A stretch of DNA of 64,000 nt from Agapanthus africanus (taxonomy: Eukaryota > Streptophyta > Magnoliopsida > Asparagales > Amaryllidaceae): NCBI GenBank assembly GCA_030015575.1, contig CM057342.1, forward strand, positions 619,161,348 to 619,225,347, written 5' to 3'. The notes under the pieces are model-generated. The model was not told the origin of the DNA and ran no database searches. It saw nothing but the letters and a program-made list of their open reading frames with translations. The translations under genes and the position numbers were made by a program. Within the stretch, counting starts at the first letter, position 1. Every line of letters starts with the position of its first letter. Positions 25,089 to 38,095 of this stretch are shown here, in pieces.

Positions 25089-27146
25089 TGAAGGGATTTC
25101 CTTAGCACCATTACTAGGGTTTGGTAGCATCACACATGCCATATTTAAAAATTAGAGGGTGCTAAAGAAACTAACCTAGGGATCAAACTAGAAAAACTAG
25201 GGTAACATAAAATCTAACACATACCACAAGTAGTTTAGTACTAGTTAAAGAGAATACAACCTTTGTAGCTCCCTTTGCTAGACTCCTTGGCTACTTAGAA
25301 GTTGGAAGAGGCTTGCTTAAGATCCTCCAAGTCCACGATGATCCACCCGGCGTCCTCTTTGTCCAAGCTCAAAGCTCCACTTGATCAAGAGATGAAGTTG
25401 AAGCTAACACTCTAAACTAATGGGCAAGAGTAGTATAGAATGATGGTGTGATTTGTTTTCTCACTTCAAAACCCTAACTTAATCACTATCTTACTCACTA
25501 ATGAAAGCTAGAGAGCAAGAGAGAGGAGGAAAAAGATAATGGCAAATGAGAGCTCAAGATAATGAAAGTGATAATGATAAAAATGAGAATAGAAGTTATA
25601 TATAATTTTCACTCTCATTCTTAACTCAAGTTAATAAATATCTAGATATTTAATTTGGAGCTCTAATGGCCATGGAAAGATAACCCATGGTTTACTTAAG
25701 GTTTAGTGAAGGAATAAAATAATCAACTATGAATAATTATCCATTTCCATTAATCTCAAAAAAATAAATACAAATATATTTACTAACATGTGAGTCTTAT
25801 ATTGACACCATCTAGTGTATCAACAACCATAACACACATGCGTATGCATGTATGTGTGCATGCACATCTATATGTGCATCGATGTAAACATGTGCATACA
25901 TGCATGCATACAACAAAAGACAAAAGGGTCTAAAGTGAAAAAGCTAATGGTCAATGTTAAATCAACACTTGACTTAACAAATCGGTCATATCACATATGA
26001 CATGACCAATAGTAAACCACCCGATTAATATACGGTATCACATACGCGCATTTAATCGGGTCCCCACGCATATCTTATATGCACTTCACATCGTTTCGCC
26101 TGGGCTAGGTAACTCCATTATGGGGCTCTAAGACTCGTCAATACGCCGGCAGTGGGTGATGATCATATCAAACACCCCCAAGCTGCAAGAGGTCAGCTAA
26201 ACATAACGGCCACCCGGGTATTGAACGATCAGAAGAAAACAAGCGAGCCTGTCAAAACTCCCGTCGAGCCAACCGGCAACACTACCGTACAGTCCAGTCT
26301 CTTCGTCAGATATGCTGCATATCGAGTCTAGGGATGGTAACGTCGACCCTAATAACTCAATAAGTTGTGCCGATGAATGGTCTATAAGAGATCGAGAAAC
26401 TACTGATAACACTTATCAGTAAATCTCAACAGCCCTGGCCAGGGACTTACTGATATAGCCAATCGAGCACTGCACAACATCAACCCCCAATACCGAGAGA
26501 GACGAAACCCCTCCTATCGCTCATCGTCTCCATGTGTCTCGGGACTGTACCCAAAAGCCACATATTTGCACGACTCAGTAGAGCTGTAGTAGGGTGGTAA
26601 TCAAAGTACAGTGGGAGAACACACAAGACTCTATAACGATCTCGGGTCTACAGAAAAACCTGTACCAGTGTCACCTGAGAACTGCTATCCGACGATAAAT
26701 ATAATACCATATAGGAGTCCTCGACGAGTCCGTCCAGTGTACCCAGTCTCCACTGAGCACCCGCATATGATCTCGATGTCAAAAATCAATGGATGTGGGA
26801 ACATCCATCGCCCATCATATGGGTCTAGTATCATATACGCTAGTCTACTCTGGAATATCGATGCCCGTCTCGATATACCCATGACTAGGAACATTTCAGG
26901 ATATGCTTATAAACTACTATGTCCCACTAGTATGATCTACATCACAATCACAGTAGTAAAGTAGATATCCTCAGGGCTTTATCAACATGTGCAAATGAAT
27001 AAATGCATGATCAAGTGAACATGTCAGATAAAGAGTAACCAGATAGCATACTATCATGTCGAGCAAGAATGTACACTGAATATATATACATGTATCAATA
27101 CATCCACTATCATATAATGGCCTCTAGGGCATACATATATCCAATA
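25089..27146 (-). repeat. 3' LTR of the split Copia (2058 bp)
   Basis: Starts TGAAGGGATTTCC on the plus strand and ends CCAATA, where the partner has CCAACA; the canonical CA has become TA. On the sense strand two hairpins stand close together: ACCCGATTAA/TTAATCGGGT (26019-26061) and GTCATAT/ATATGAC (25985-26001). An alternating purine-pyrimidine tract (ATGTGTGCATGCACAT type) lies at about 25835-25910. Confidence 0.92.
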
Positions 27147-27160
27147 ATCTCCCACTTGCA
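27147..27160 (-). other. Polypurine tract of the split Copia
   Basis: The minus strand reads TGCAAGTGGGAGAT immediately before the LTR, just after the RNase H stop codon. The same tract is found in the nested element at 41486-41498. Confidence 0.9.
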
Positions 27161-29048
27161 CTAAGGCCAGTTATTGGCGTATCTCATACCCAACATCTCA
27201 AAAATTCGCTCATGCTTCGGCTGAGGGAGGGCCTTGGTGAGTGGATCCCCGGTGTTATTCTTTGTGTCTACTCTCCTAATATCGATCTCGCGGCGCTCTA
27301 CAATCTCCCGGATCAAATGAAAGCGCCTCAGGATGTGTCTGGACTGCTGATAAGACCTGGACTCCTTGGCTAACGCCATAGCCCCATTATTATCACAATA
27401 CAATGGTATTGGATCAATAATGGTTGGAACTACTCCTAGTTCCGTGATGAACTTCCTCATCCAGACGGCTTCCTTTGCGACATCATTTGCATCAATGTAC
27501 TCAGCTTCCATCGTAGAGTCTGCAACGGTATCCTGTTTGAAACTCTTCTAACTCACCGTCCCTCCATTGAGGGTAAATACAAACCCAGAGATAGATTTGC
27601 TGTCGTCCTTATCACTCTGGAAGCTCGAATCGGTAAAGGCCTCCATTTGGAGATCTCCGTTACCATACACCAAGAACAATTCTTTAGTCCTTCGCAACTA
27701 TTAAGAATATTCTTCACAGCTATCCAGTGATTCTCCCCTGGGTTGGATTGATACCTGCTTACTACACTAAATGCATAAGCTACATCTTGACGTGTACATA
27801 ACATCGCATACATTATAGATCCTACGGCAGAAGCATAGGGTATAATGCTCATGCGAGCTCTCTCTTCATCGGTTTTTGGGCAAAAGTCCTTGGAGAGAGT
27901 GACTCCATGGAAAGCGGGTAAGGCACCCCGCTTGGAGTCTTCCATGCTAAACCTTTTTAGGATGGTATTAATGTACCTTGTTTGGGACAATACCAATAAC
28001 CTTTTGGATCTATCCCTATAGATCCAAATGCCTAAGATGTACATGGCATCACCCAGGTCCTTCATGGAGAACCTTAGTGATAAGAAAGATTTAACCGACT
28101 GCAGAATAGGAATATCATTTCCTATCAGAAGAATGTCATCCACGTACAATATGAGGAATGTGACAGCTCTCCCTACAGTCTTCTTATAAACACAAGGTTC
28201 ATCTGGATTTTTGATGAAATCAAACTCTTTGATAACATCATCAAAATAGATGTTCCAACTCCGTGATGCCTGCTTTAATCCATAAATGGATTTAAGCAAT
28301 CTACATTCTTTCCCGCTGCTCCCACTGTCAATGAAGCCCTCTGGCTGATCCATATAAACGCATTCTTCTAAATCTCTATTTAGAAATGCTGTTTTAACGT
28401 CCATCTGCCAGATTTCATAGTCATAGTGAGCAGCAATAGCAAATAGGATCCGAATAGATTTAAGCATGGCTACGGGAGAAAAAATTTCGTCATAGTCTAT
28501 ACCTGGTCTTTAACGAAAACCCTTGGCCATAAGTCTTTCCTTATAGGTCTCCACCTGCCCATCTACACCAATATTTCTTTTAAAGATCCATTTGCACTCC
28601 ACGGGTTTTACTCCATGGGGTACAACGTCCAAAGTTTATACTTTGTTGGTGTACATAGACTCCATTTCAGATCTCATGGCATCCAGCCAATTCACAGAGT
28701 CTCCACTCGTGATAGCTTGCTGAAAACTGGTAGGATCATCATCCTCCATGATGCAATCTTCTCTATCACCATCAATGAGGATACCGTAGTACCTCTCCGG
28801 TGGGCGAGAAGTCCTACCAGATCTACGGAGTGGCTGAGGTTTATTAGTTTCTGTTGTAACAGCCGGTTCAATCAAGTCGTCATTTGTAATTTGTGTTTCT
28901 AGAACTTCTTCTAGATCTACAACATTGCCATAAGTATTTGTAAAAAAAACTCATTTTCTAAAAATGTGGCATTCCGAGAAACAAACACTTTTTTTTCCTC
29001 TTTGTGGTGGAAAAGATATCCATAAGAATTCTTTGGACATCCCAAAAA
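27161..29048 (-). pseudogene. Copia pol 3' half: integrase tail, RT, RNase H
   Basis: Read from 29048 down, the integrase C-terminal signature (GCPKNSYGY, VFVSRNATFLE) comes first, then a linker with RRSGRTSRPPERYYG, then reverse transcriptase. RT shows the MDVKTAFLNRDL block, YGLKQASRSW and the catalytic YVDDILL. RNase H has MEAEY, YCDNNGA and the terminal DPLTKALP. Damage includes a TAA at 28510-28512 before RT, a frameshift near 27705 in the connection domain, and a stop near 27549 where VSWKS is usual. RT and RNase H would copy element RNA into DNA; this copy cannot make an intact enzyme. The 5' part of pol lies at 51086-51821, beyond the LARD insertion. Confidence 0.95.
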
Positions 29049-29053
29049 ATTAC

Positions 29054-32000
29054 TGTAACGTTTTGAAAATCGTTTCGGTGAAATTTCGAAAAAACGGTAA
29101 AATAAGGGGGTTTTCGGTAAAAAGTCAAAATACAAATATCTTTATTATAAAATTAAATATACATATTCTAGCTATGTAATTGCTAGTATTTGGTGTTTAT
29201 TGATCCACTGGTGAAATTTCAAATTTTCTGAAATTTTTTCCGAAATTAATTATTTTAATATTATTTTAAGCCGTCACTAATATATTTAATTAAGGAAAAT
29301 TACAAATTGGAATGAGTTGAAACAAATTTTGTGCATCATAAAACATTAAACAAAATTTTATCATGTGGTTTTTGAAATGAAATCGTTTGCCAAAACGGTT
29401 TAGAAAATATCGAAGAAAAATGCTTTTTTCGGTGAAATTAGTGTTAATGGGAATTGGGGTAATACATTTATCTTTTTCCCTAACCCACACACCCACACCT
29501 CACCCTCTCTTCCCTTTCCCATGTGGCCGGCCCCACCATGACAACCCTCCCCCTCTCCCTCTCTCCAATCACTTCTTTTGTCAAAAGAAAAGAAAAGAAA
29601 AGAGTAGAAAATGATAGAATTAGAGTGGACTTTGACTAGAGTGGACTTTCCCCACCTCACTCTCTCTCCTCCCTCACCCAAACCCCCTCCATTTCTGGCC
29701 AAACCTGAACCCTTTCCAGCAGCAGCCCCCTTCCCCTTTTCTCCTCTCATTTCTCTTCAAAAAATGCTTCAAAATTGCCTCAAAATCCATCAAAAAAATC
29801 CCAAAATCCAAATCCAACTCTTACCCATTTTAGCTTAGCCTAACAAGCATGGATTGTGGTGATAAGAGAGCATTTTGAGAGGCTAGATTTCATGATTGAT
29901 CCATGATCATGAGGTATAATTTAAACCTTATTCATATATTGTTGTTTAATTGCTTCTATGTTAACAAATTTGATGTTTAATTGAGTTTTATTGCAACTTT
30001 AGGAAATTCAAGACTAGGGTTTGAATTTAATTAGGCTTTTTATCATTAGTTTATGGTTGTAATGAGGAGATTAACATGTAATTGTATGCAAAATCTAGGT
30101 TGGTTGCTACTTGCTAATTTGTTAAATTAAAATGGTGATAATTTTGCTAAATTGCTAACTAGGTTTTAAAAAAAAAATTGTTTAAATATTGGGTTTAAAA
30201 ATGTGATTAGGTTTTTCATGACTTCATTAACATTATAAAATATAGTTTAATACTTTAGTACATGAAAATCCAAGCTAAATTATTGTTTGTGCATTTTTGC
30301 TATAAAATTGTTAAATTTGGGTATATTGTAAACTAGAATTTTGGAATTTATGCAAATTTATGAGATTAAATTATGGAAATGGTTTGTATGACTTATTTAA
30401 GATGTTTAATAAGTATTATGGCCATTAGATTTGTTTAAACATCAAGATGTTGTATTAAAACGGGTAATTTGTGCTTGCTAGATTTTCGGAAAATAGCTTT
30501 TAAAGTGAGTTTGAGGTTTTTGTGAATTGCAACCTATTTCATATTATAATTAGTGTTTGTGAATGTGTAAATGGGTATGTTTGGGCTTTTTCCCGATGTT
30601 TGACGTTTGTATGCCGACGTCGAGGGTTTTTGAGTTGATTTGTGAAAGAAACCATAGGTATTGACCTATGTGGGATTCATGTGTCGTTTTGGTCATGAGT
30701 CGGATTTTAATGCGATACGGTGCGTTATGATATGTAGGTACTCATGTGGACTTCGAGACGACAAGCAAGCGCGTGGCGACGTCGGCACTGGCGAGCGAGG
30801 ACCAGGTGAGTAGATTTATATCTACGGGAAGAAGTCGGGTGGATGGCGTATAGCACCCCCGCAGTTCGTGGTGATGTATACGAATACGTATACACACATA
30901 TATATATTGTTTATATATTGTTTGAGTATATTGATGATAATATGGATATTTGGTGTTCGTGGATATTTAGTGTCGCGAAACCCTAGAGTAGTGGTCGCAC
31001 CACACATGCACACACCAACCCATACTTGCATACCTTCTTCTTTCATTTGTGCTTATACGGGAATATATAGTTATGTGTTCACATGGGTATGGGACTATGT
31101 GTTCACATACGGATTTGAGGGTGATACTTGGGTTTGAGATGAATCGATGAGATTTATATTGAGGTTGTGAATTCGGTGATATGGCAGGATTCGTATTTGA
31201 GATACGACATGACGTTGTAGCGGGTCCTTGACGTAGTGTTTCACACACGTCCATGCATACTTAGGCGGTATCAGTATTGTACTAGACGTAGATCAATACC
31301 CCGATCATGATATTTGATAAAGAGGATACCAGGTGAATAGTATGATGAATGTGATATTAACCCGTACCTAGATTTGGGGATGCCGTACGACAGATTTACG
31401 TACGAGCTATATTTTGATGATTGATCCGCACCCTTGACTTGGGATGTCTGATTATAGATATGGTATCGGATATGATATTATTGAGGCGGGATCACCGACT
31501 AATATATATACAGGTATGTATATGTATCGACTCAGATATTAGGTGGTTTCCTTACCTGTAGTCCAGCTTGTTAGCTTAGCCCTTTAGTTTAGTTTAGTTG
31601 TTAAATTAGATTCGATTCTTACCTATTTCAAAAACTAACGAATCATGGGTATTTTAAAAGACAGCCCAAGGGATCCTACGGATATTTCAAAAGACGTATC
31701 TTTTCATAAAAACACCGTAGCCCCTATTTTCAAAACCCCATGATTCGTGTTATTTCAAAAGGCACCATTTGTAGGACTTATATTAGATTAATGCAGATTA
31801 GTTATAGTTGCGTCTAGTATTCAGCTCCCGCTCATTATTGTGGTTCGCTTCGCATCGCATGCTTATATTATGTTTCATACTCCATTATTGATATCATGCT
31901 GTTAGGACACCAGCACCATTACCGATGATGCGTATGTACCACGTACACTTACTTGCCGGCTCACACACATCTTCATCGGTAATTGCCATGTCACGTACAC

Positions 32001-33580
32001 CTTAGAAAATATTATTGCTTGACATAGCCTGTTAGCTAATAGTTTAGACATGATATTAGTGTACTTGCCGTATATGTTAGTTTAGACATTGTAGTTATTA
32101 CCTGCTACTTCATGCATACTGTTATTCATTGTTATGCCGCATTCATGGATTTTCATGCATATATTCACTATTTTACGTGTTATTGAGGTTTTGGATTCGG
32201 ATTTCCATGAGATTTTCTGGATTTGGAGGAAAACCGCAAAAACATAAATAAACCTTTTCTCTCTTTTAAAATAAAAAGTGTGGTTTTCCCATGATGTATG
32301 AGTCGTCCACCATGAGTTTGCTGATTGATTTCAAGACCCGATTCGAGGAGTGGAGGAACCGTTTCGGGTACATGGTGGGCCCGGTGCGGTACCCCGGGGC
32401 AAGAGGATCGTGTTGTTGACGTTGAGCCTGGCAGGGGAGCACTACCGACCGGTGATATTACCCGACGCGTCGGATATCCGGAGGATACCGTCGTGGTCTT
32501 GAGATAGATGGTAGGGGCCGGTCTGGATTGACGGCGCCCTAGATATTGTGATTGAGATTTTGAGATTTTGAGATATTGAGGTACAGAGATTGTGATACAG
32601 AGATATCGAGATATTTGGACACTTGTTTTGTGTCGATGCTGGGCACTGTTTTATGCTGATTTCATTTATGGTACCTCACTTTTAAAATACAGAAATCTCA
32701 CTGATTTATGAAAGCAGTTTGCTTCAGTACATGCATTCTGTTTCATGCATTCATACATTGCTACCTGAGGCACTGACACGGCACATGGATTTACACTTGG
32801 GTTAGATATTTGCCCTAACCATTGTTATGGGTTGCTGGTTACTTATTTGAGGATATATTATGATCATTGACCTAGGATTGCATTATTTTTGCGATTTCTT
32901 TTCGTAGATGTTTTTCTATTCACGAGTTGGCAACTCACCCCCGTTGTGCCCCAGTTCTTGCAGGTTTGCCGTACATGTTTCATTACGGCTTTGCGGGCAT
33001 AGTTTCCTTCGGGTGATTTGCTAGTAGGTGGGTTTACTTGTATCGTACCCCCATTATATATCTTGTATTTCATTTTTCTGTTGTATCTAGAAGTTCCATC
33101 AACCAAACATGTATTTATTTTGAGATAGAGACCAGTGATGTTATTCCTTCGACCTTAGAGTCGCGCGTTATATTTCTGTGGTTTTCTTGTGGTTTTGAGT
33201 TTCCTTTTGAATTTTGATCCTCGCCGTTGGCGTTGTATATTATATTGCTTGTGTGGTTATGACCGTCGTTTGACGAAGAGCTAGCTCCCGCTTGGGGATG
33301 CCTTTTTATTGATTTCGTATACTATTCATGTTGTATCCCATTTGGGGGCCAGTATTTACAAGGAGACTATGCCGAAATTTTCGGGAAATATTTGATGTTT
33401 TTTTTAAAACCGCATAATTCGGCTTATGCTATTAAACTACTTGTTTTAAATTGGTTTTCCTTCACTCTACTACTTTTCTTGGTTTGGATTTCTGGGTTTT
33501 TCGGCTCACTTAGATTACGTACGCCTCGAGACGTTCGTAATTTAAGTGCCGGTCATGTTCCGTACTTTCGGGGCGTGACA
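29054..33580 (+). repeat. 5' LTR of LARD element 2 (4527 bp)
   Basis: Runs from TGTAACGTTTTG to GGGGCGTGACA, followed at once by the primer site. It is nearly identical to 46560-51080. Its first half is AT-rich and differs from LARD 1; the second half is recognisably homologous to LARD 1 LTRs on the opposite strand (around the CGACAAGCAAGCGCGTGGCG segment at 30758-30780, the hairpin at 31918-31983 and the 33200-33580 end). Confidence 0.95.
31918..31983 (+). other. Conserved LTR hairpin, LARD 2 version
   Basis: The arms ATTACCGATGATG (31918-31930) and CTTCATCGGTAAT (31971-31983) pair with one mismatch. Relative to LARD 1 the fifth pair is C-G instead of T-A, a compensatory change. The loop keeps CCACGTACACTT and GCCGGC. 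A further copy lies in the other LTR near 49436-49501. Confidence 0.82.
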
Positions 33581-33636
33581 AAGTTGGTATCAGAGCATTA
33601 GGTTTTACCTTCAGAGCGTAGGATGACCCTTGGTTG
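33581..33636 (+). other. Primer-binding site and start of LARD 2 interior
   Basis: TGGTATCAGAGC at 33585-33596, four bases after the LTR, matches initiator tRNA-Met. The segment ends in GGTTG (33632-33636), the target duplicated by the nested Copia. LARD 1 has the uninterrupted version of this site at 20412-20445 (minus strand). Confidence 0.92.
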
Positions 33637-35771
33637 TGTTGGAGATAGTGCTCTCAGAGTCAATTATTGGATCACAGGCACGTGATTGCAATGATTGAGG
33701 GAGGACCTATCCCGGTAGGACAGTCTTACTCGAGATGATAGTATGCTATCTGGTTTATCTTTATCATCGTGTACTACTTTAGGTGACCTGACATATCGCT
33801 ATTACACGTTGGTAGAGCCCCTAGGATTCTTTCTTGACCACCAGCTGTATGAGGGCGATCATATAAGTGGGAGCTGGGGTCTATAAGCACATCCTTAAAA
33901 GGTCCCTAGTCGTGGGAGTTTCGAGACAAGGCATCGATACTCCAGAGTAGACTAGTGTATACAGTCGAGACCCCGACGAGGGGCGGTGGCCGGTCTCATA
34001 AGACATTGGTGTCAGTTGGTTCACCTAAGATGTATACAGGTACTCATTGGGTTATGAGTACACCGGACAGGACTCACCGGGAACATGCTAGTTGGTCTTA
34101 TACCTGACGTCAGATAGCAGTTCCCTGGTGACATGTGTACAGGTTAGTTCCTCGACCTGAGGATCGTCATTTGTCTCGTGTGAGTTCCCACTGTACTTTG
34201 ATTACTACCCTACCACGCTCAAAGGAGACGTGCAAACAGGTTTTAGTTGGGTACAGTCCCGAGCCATATGGAGGCAGTGAGCGGATCTTCAGGGTTTCGT
34301 CTCTCCCGGTATTGGGGGTGAGGTCGCGCTGTGTCTAGGAGAGCCATTACACGAAGCCCTCGGCCGAGACAGGAGATTTACTGGTAGGTATTCCAGTAGT
34401 ATCTCAGGGTGTTCTGGGCTACACTCCGACACAACATGTACCGCTTTTGGGGGTCTGACTTTTACCAACCCCCTACGCCCGCCATGCGATGCTCATAGAC
34501 GAACGGACCGGACTGTACGGATATTGTCACTGACAGGCTCAGTAGGGTGTCAGGATGAGTTCGCTCATCGACGTCCTTTTTTGGTCAATAGCTGGTGGCC
34601 CGTCACGTATTGGCTTATACCTCTGACGTGCTAGTGGTTAAATCCACAACCAAGGTGTTGACGAGTCTTTAGAGTCCCCCACATTCAGTTGCTTAAGTTT
34701 TCGGGCGAAACGCTGTAGAGGCCGTATGGAGATATGGCAGGGTTCGATCAGATACGTGCGGTATTGCACGGATCAGGATCGGACGGATAATACTAGCCGG
34801 CTTTGGTTGAAGCCGGATCTTAGTATAGTACAGTGTATATTTTGTCTCATTGCATTTGTATTTCGGTCGGAATACAAATGCGGGTGTGTATACACAGTAG
34901 TGGGGTTTTCCCGTAATTTATTACGGGACCTGTTTTCCGGAGTTGCCAGATTGCTTTTCGTTTCGGCCATTTTCATTTGTATCTTTCATTGGCCGAAAAT
35001 TGGTGGAGGAGGGCTTATTTGCATTAGTGCAATTAAGCATTTATGGAGGGTGTTGTTTGCATATCCTTGTATCATGATAGTTCCACCATCACATTGACTT
35101 CTTAGGTCATGATGGTTCATGATGGCTTGACCTTTTGGTGTTATGATTGGTTGGTTGAGTGTTGGACTTTCCTTGTGATGATTTCTTCTCTTGATCTCAT
35201 TTGACTCTCCCTTGCATTATGGTTCTTCTCTCTTGAATTTTCATTCACCCTACACCATGAGCATGGCCGGCCAAAGAGGAGAGAGGGGGCTGTCCCAAAA
35301 TTTTGGGTGGGGTTTTTGGTTCATTTGTATTGCACAAAATCCATTTAGCTCCATCTCCAAAAACTCCATTCCTCCACCATCTCAAAAGGCAACTCCATAC
35401 AAACCCCAAAATGAGACATGGTTCCACACGTATTCTACAGCAAACCTTGGGCACGTCGACTCGCCAGCTTCGTGCCCGAGTTGCCTCGGTATAGAGGCGG
35501 GAGCCCGTAAAAGAAGCAGGCGGCGTGGTGCCCTTTCGGCGAGAAGGTGGAGACCGGACATTCCGCAGGAGATCGGGACGACGACGAGAAGACCGGAGGA
35601 CACGGATCACTCGGTATATCTCTCTTCCCATCTTGTAGTTAGCTAGGACTAGTTTAATGGCCCGATCCGGGTTTTAGTGCGCGGTGGTGCCGGTTCAAGA
35701 AAATATAAAGTTAACCATCGCTTCCGCATTTGGCCTCGGGATGGAGGCCGGGGCGCCGCCGTGCACTTACA
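33637..35771 (+). repeat. 5' LTR of the nested Copia (2135 bp)
   Basis: Runs from TGTTGGAGATAG to GTGCACTTACA, followed by the primer site after one base. A cluster of three hairpins lies at 34790-34928, as detailed for the partner LTR at 42652-42790. Open frames here, such as the Ser/Pro-rich one at 35191-35646, recur in both LTRs but not as a conserved protein elsewhere; I do not call them genes. Confidence 0.95.
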
Positions 35772-35772
35772 G

Positions 35773-35785
35773 TGGTATCAGAGCC
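35773..35785 (+). other. Primer-binding site of the nested Copia
   Basis: TGGTATCAGAGCC, complementary to initiator tRNA-Met, one base after the LTR. Confidence 0.95.
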
Positions 35786-38095
35786 TCGCCATTAACATAG
35801 TCTAGCTTGGTCTAATGTGTTTTACGTTTCCGATCGAACAAAACTCCAAAACCCGTATTCTTCCTAGCAACAGTTTTCTGTCGAAATTTTTTTGTCTCGA
35901 AAATTTTTCAGGCTGTCTCAGAATACTGTGCAGGAAATTATAAGACATCTGTGAAAATTTGGTAGAGTGTTACTGTAGAACCGCCGCGGAACTGCGGCCA
36001 AACCCCCCGCGGTTCCGCCGCAGTTCAGTGAGTTCACTGGACCAATTTTTCACAGTGATCTTTTTACAGGAAAATAGGGGTTTTGGTATACTTTGTTTGG
36101 GCCCAGAATTTCTTGATGTGCTACAGTAGTACTTGGGGGCCCACTTGGTAAAATTTGATCGATCGGATATTTTAAAGACATTATTTCACAGTATTTACAT
36201 TATATCTGCGACCGTGAATGTCACTTGATCGGTAAATCCTGTCTAACTGCTATAGCCCGGTTAGACGGATTTGCGAACGTGACTTTCACGTTGATGTTCT
36301 GTGTATTGCTGTGATGTTGCGGATCGGTCATGGGGGATAGCCTGGTTGCAGTGGTAGTACAGTTTTTGTTGTATTATGTACATTTGATATTGCGAGGCGA
36401 GCGTCCGACATGTGGACTGCCGTCACTGCCTGTTTGTATTATTATTTTGGGGCACGACCAGGTTGCGGTCGATGTACCCGTTGTATGTATATTTTACTTT
36501 CTGTACTAGGATTGCCCCGCGGAGGGGTGCACGGATAGCCAGGTTCTAGAGGGCAACAAGCCCGCATCTCATGGCATTGAGACGGAGGGGGCTTTACTCT
36601 AGAATTGGCGGGCTATTCGCCGCACTCGTAGGGGGTACAGGTTGACCCAGGAGGGGTGCCCAAGTTACCGGATTCCGTGAAGTGCTGGGTGGTCCATTCA
36701 CGTTGCTGAAGGGGGCTGCCTCGCTTCAGGTTTTGGCGGGTAACTTGTCGCGCCCGTAGGGGTCTAAGATTTCATTGCATAGGCTATCCACACGACCAGG
36801 GGAACGTCGGGTTTCAGTAGTGGCTCTGTGAAACCCGGGGATCCCAGATATCTGTATTGTTCTGTGATGCTGTACATTTCTGTGATGTTGCATTTTTTAT
36901 CACGTCTTGAGCGAAAATTATATATTATATATATACTAGTAGATGTTGTATATGTTTTGCATCCGCGCTAGTCCAGTCCCCGCTCTGTCGTTAGTTAGCT
37001 AACCTAACGGGTAATGACGGGACCCAGTGGCGAATGCGGATGACATATACATACATCAGTATATTTTCGTTCTTTGTGGTGTGATCAATTGATGGGACTG
37101 CGTTGATTCGGATAAATGCAAGTTAAAAACAAACCTAATCTGATGTTGTTGGAACATTTTTCAAAAAGCTGTTATTGCAAGGACGTTCACTTTTGTTTTT
37201 CACAGTGGTATTCAGTTGGAATATCCTGCTCCTCAGTCGACGAGGCAAGGGCCGAGATCCCTTCACCGGGAGTGACCCCTTGGACAGAAGTTTGCGTCAG
37301 GGCAATAACTTCACTATAGCCGATTACTTTTGCTTTGCATCGTGGTATTCAGTTGGAATATCCTGCACCTCATTCTACGGGGAAAGAGCCGAGATCCCTT
37401 CACCGGGAGTGACCTCTTTAGCAAAGGTTTTCGTTACTATATTTTCTAAAAGCTATCCGTTCCTTCAACGATATCAAGTTCATTACGTTAAAGGTTTTCG
37501 CCAGAAACCATTCGTAGCCCTCCATCATTTCAGTTAAATATTCGGTAGTATTCAAGCTATGTATTTTGAACTCACGCCAAGGCATAGTGTTTGGTAGCTG
37601 CCGGGTATTTATCTGTTCAATAGATAGATGCGTTGGTTTGGGACAGTCGTACTACTATTTTGGCCTACGTCAAGGGTATGTACGAGTGGGTTCAAATTAA
37701 CATGGATAATGATGGGTAGAACTTGACATGTGACTTATGATATTTTGACCTCACGCCAAGGTCATAAGAGCATGGGGCAAAAATTCACATCGGGAGTTTC
37801 AAAAGAACTGAAACTTGTCAGATATGCGCATACCTCCTCGAGTGTGATAGCGTGAGCGGATTCCGTCACGTTATCATGCAATGATAGTTGGATCCCGATT
37901 CCCACTGATGAGTTAGTTTACTCCTCGGGTGATCCCGACTAATTCTTCTTTCAGGTTTGGAGGAGAATTTGACGGTACAGTGGGAGGTTTCCAGATTAGA
38001 TAAATTGGTAACCATTCTGATCTAGGTAAGAGTGGACGCTGAGTGTTTCTTTTCTCTCTCTCTTTGGCAGCGACCATTGACCCGACCCTAAGACT
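35786..38095 (+). other. Leader of the nested Copia
   Basis: About 2.3 kb of non-coding leader, homologous to the leaders at 1372-3441 and 53121-55524 (for example 37550-37800 matches 1850-2110 on the opposite strand). It contains a GC-rich palindromic segment at about 35984-36030 (CCGCGGAACTGCGG and CCGCGGTTCCGCCGCAG) and a tandem duplication at about 37205-37430. A start-like ATGACT at 38096 lies where gag would begin. Confidence 0.7.
37205..37430 (+). repeat. Tandem duplication in the leader, period about 141 bp
   Basis: The segments starting TTCAGTTGGAATATCCTGC at about 37210 and 37349 are near-copies, each followed by the same GAGATCCCTTCACCGGGAGT block. Confidence 0.85.

Noticed and set aside
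29400..29750. Gly-rich or Pro-rich open frames here and at 46796-47320
   Set aside because: They arise from a polypyrimidine-rich stretch in the LARD 2 LTRs, in several frames at once, with no domain.
33585..33596. tRNA-Met-like sequence TGGTATCAGAGC, also at 3442, 20576, 35773 and 55525
   Set aside because: Only the 3' acceptor complement is present, each time next to an LTR: primer-binding sites, not tRNA genes.
35191..35646. Ser/Pro/Arg-rich open frame of 151 codons, repeated at 43053-43508
   Set aside because: Both copies are the same LTR segment of the nested Copia; a related segment at 5787-6400 is broken. The repeat is explained by LTR duplication, not by a gene.
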